DNA of 64,000 nucleotides, taken from Avena insularis. Taxonomy: Eukaryota > Streptophyta > Magnoliopsida > Poales > Poaceae. Positions within the stretch are counted from its first letter, which is position 1. The number at the start of each line of letters is the position of its first letter. Below are positions 61,573-64,000 of this stretch, one piece after another. Under the pieces are notes generated by a model. The model had not been told where the DNA came from, did no database searches, and was given only the letters and a program-made list of their open reading frames with translations. The stretch is taken from contig CM042684.1 of assembly GCA_023614405.1 (NCBI GenBank), positions 465,257,650 through 465,321,649 of the forward strand, read 5' to 3'. Position numbers and translations under genes: made by a program.

Positions 61573-64000
61573 CTAATTGACACCTAAGCGACGGGAGCGA
61601 CATAACAACAAGAACTGACAGGGGGGCCCAACTTGACGGTCGTTAGCCTGATATTTTGTATTGAAACGTAAAGTTGAATTTGTGCCGAAAAAGACCCTCT
61701 GAGTATTTGGCACACCAACTATAGTCATCGCGGCTAATTTCAGGGAACTTGGGTACCGCGTTGCCTGGGCGACCCAACTTTCGGGACGCAAAATGATATT
61801 CTCCATGCCATGGGCTTGCACCATCGCGAGTGCCATGGTGGCACCGACGGACCGCTGAGAGTTCGTGAATTCCGCGGGAATACCTCCAGCGAGGGATTCC
61901 ACCAGGTCATCAAGGTTGTCGATCAGCCCGGCCTTGGGAGTTAGGTCCTCATGGATGTGAATAAGCACATCCTTGGCCTTTCCCAGTGTCTCCTGAAGGG
62001 AAACACTGCGGTCTTCGACTGCAGCAACGGCGCCAGCTAACGCATCCACGCAACAAAGAGACTGGGCATCAAAGCTCAGGCCACCAACATCTGCATACAC
62101 AAGGTGTTACCACAGCAACATGACGACAGGAAATAAGGAGCAACGCAAATCAAACTGAAAATTACCTAAGAAGGCCTTGGCAGTTGAGAAAAGTTGTTCT
62201 TCGAACAACTTCTCCCTTTCAGCAGTGGAAGAGCGCAATTCCTCTTCACGCTTTCACGACTCCTCCATGGCTGCGACTGCTTCGTCGCAATTCTTCGCCG
62301 CCACGGCAAGCGCCTTCTCGAGGGAAGCAACACGATGAAGAAGCTCATTGTGTTCAACTAAAAAGCACAGGGCGAATCACCAATCGAGTTGAAAAATTTC
62401 ATGAAGACAAAAGATAAAGCCAACACTAACCTTCGACGGCGCGGTGGCGATTGTCCAGCAAAGCATGCTACCGACCCATGAGAAGGACTTGCTCCGCAAG
62501 GCGAGCAGCTTCCTTTACAATGAGCTGCATTAAAGGGAAACGAAGATTCAGCGGCAACACAAAGTATAAATTCGACTGCCAAAATAGCAAAAAGGATGCT
62601 AACGTGATCCTCCAGGGACTTCGAAGATGACTGTCACGCAGTCGTCCGGGCAACCATCTGGTGCTCCCTAGCATGTGGGGAACTCGAAGAATTGGCACCA
62701 GAGTAGGCCACCACCGCAGGAGAAGGAGATCATTCGGCCACCTCCTTGGCCTTGGAGTCTGTGACTCTGGACTCTTTCACAAATTGGACGTCGTCAGAAG
62801 ACGACAACGCTACTTGACTACAAAACATGCCCAGCACAACTTCAGAAAAAAGCAACCTCAAAGAGAGCAAAACGAACTCGCGACATTAAAGGCTTACCAG
62901 TTAAAATTGTCGAGGTCAAAGGAGTCATCCGATGACTCCTTCGACAGTCGCAGCTTCTTCCGAGCAGGAGGAGCCATGGCGCGCATAGGAACGGCGGGGA
63001 TTGGCTCCTCTGTAGTAGTAGAAGGACCTTCCGGCATCATCGGCGAAGAAGTGTCTGAATCCTCACTACGGGAACGCTTGTGAGTATCTTGACCACTGGA
63101 CTCGGGGGCTCCCTCTTCTTCTTCAATTGGGACGGTCGATTCCGAATCGTCCTCTTCCTCCACTTCGTGAGGGATAACCCCTTCAGGATGAGGGGGAAAA
63201 TTGGAAGACACCTTCCAGTCCTGCATTCAGAAGATGCATCATTATATATCAAGTACTTGATGACAATCGATAAAGAAAACTACTTCACAGTACAGTTCTA
63301 CCTTAGGAGGAGGGTTAGAGGCGTCGAAAGGAGGCACGACTGGTTCGCCTGGGAGAACCTCCGTGGCAGTGTGCTTGGTCACCAATCGCAACCTCTTGTC
63401 TACCTCACCCGCAGAAATGCCTTCTGTAGATATGCGAGTGACATTGCTCGCCCTAGCCCAGCAGTACATCGGGTGGACTCTGACCTGCAGAGGCTGGATG
63501 CGACGACGCAACCACGTGTGAATGAGAGCGGCGCCACCCTCTTCTTTGCCTATGCGGCCTTCGAGGTCACAAACACGCTTATACAGCACCTCTGTTTCCT
63601 TGGATTCGCCAGGCATCACGACATTCTTCTAGGAGCGCCTCCTCTTGCAAGTCGCCGCGAGGTCGAAAGGCACAAGTCCGAAGTGCTCTCCATCGGCCTT
63701 CTAGTCGTGATGTAGAACCACTTGTCCCTCCACCCTTGGACAGATGTGGTGAGCTTGATGTCGAAATAGACGACGGAGGAGTCGACATTGATTCTGCAGC
63801 CTCCTACGTCATAGACTATCGAACCAGACGCCGACTGATGTTTGAGCTTAAAAAGCCTCTTGAAGAGGCCAAAGTGTGGCTCGATTCCGAGCCACCACTC
63901 TCAACGAGTGATGAAGCAAGAGATGTGGAGAATGGAATTTGGGGACAGTTGGTGTAGCTGGAGCCCATAGAAATAAAGAAGACCCCTGAAGAAAGGATGC
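61573..64000 (-). pseudogene. Six-exon pseudogene of the 'putative gypsy type transposon' (Transposase_28-like) family, open at right edge
   Basis: Minus-strand exons: beyond 64000 to 63302, 63220-62898, about 62817-62604, 62524-62431, 62357-62166 and 62090-61573. All junctions are GT/AG and every phase fits. The first exon shows the family signature: a GLLYFYGLQLHQLSPNSI-like segment, then LGIEPHFGL, a VGGCRI strand and SVQGWRDKWFY, followed by HFGLVPF. Exon 2 is acidic and Ser-rich with a basic cluster. Exons 4-6 form a coiled-coil-like C-terminus ending in VGATMALAMVQAHG. It is dead: stops at 63901, 63629, 62730, 62634, 62468 and 62254, and a frameshift near 63700. Function of the family is unknown. 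The Pfam name is from memory. Confidence 0.75.

Noticed and set aside
61097..61603. 168-codon minus-strand frame with repeated ALxxPR motifs
   Set aside because: Antisense of the 127-bp duplication; not supported by a start context or homology.
62894..63226. Independent 110-aa acidic protein starting at the ATG just right of 63220
   Set aside because: The ATG and following codon lie in the acceptor region; splice signals and phase show this is an internal exon of the longer pseudogene.

Overview
The window looks like nuclear DNA of a Pooideae grass, most likely Triticeae (wheat, barley, rye or a relative). The evidence is the nested LTR retrotransposons of Triticeae type: a long-LTR chromodomain Gypsy element, an Athila-like element with a tRNA-Asp-type primer site, and a BARE/Angela-like Copia element. 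There is also a large AT-moderate minisatellite. Almost nothing here looks like a working host gene, and I saw no rRNA or tRNA gene.

Region 1-49124 is a tandem array, about 28.5 kb once insertions are removed. Its basic period is an 87-bp dimer: a 39-bp subunit plus a 48-bp subunit that carries a BamHI-type GGATCC. A variant landmark recurs every 0.5-1.2 kb (most often 701 or about 1008 bp), so the array has a higher-order structure. It also contains larger recent duplications with periods of 1973, 2089 and 2944 bp and offsets of about 9.1 kb and 16.4 kb. Both strands are open over long stretches because the subunits are multiples of three.

Three insertions interrupt the array. (a) A complete Tekay/Del-like chromovirus lies at 2605-15213 with a 5-bp target duplication. 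It has 3-kb LTRs, two extra ORFs ahead of gag, a broken gag-pol and a C-terminal chromodomain. (b) A solo LTR lies at 23069-24479. (c) A 6.5-kb non-autonomous Athila-like element of the same LTR family lies at 39421-45951. Insertions b and c sit at the same base of the repeat with matching flanks, which suggests one insertion that was later copied with the array.

From 49125 to 61100 there is a decayed two-exon host locus. It has a TATA box and an acidic exon, then a 1.6-kb intron built of four repeat units. The last exon resembles the zinc finger-XS domain of SGS3-like proteins. A Copia element on the minus strand (52374-60694, perfect GCCTC target duplication) is inserted just after that exon, and a second partial copy of the exon lies beyond it. 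The right edge (61573-64000, minus strand) holds a six-exon pseudogene of the grass 'putative gypsy type transposon' protein family. Its intron phases all still fit, but it carries six in-frame stops.

The features that looked least conventional to me are: the duplicated insertion inside the array; a compensatory base-pair change in an LTR-end stem; polypurine-tract copies in the middle of two retrotransposons; a splice-acceptor-like AG directly before each ORF of the chromovirus; and a templated filler at a deletion in its 3' LTR.
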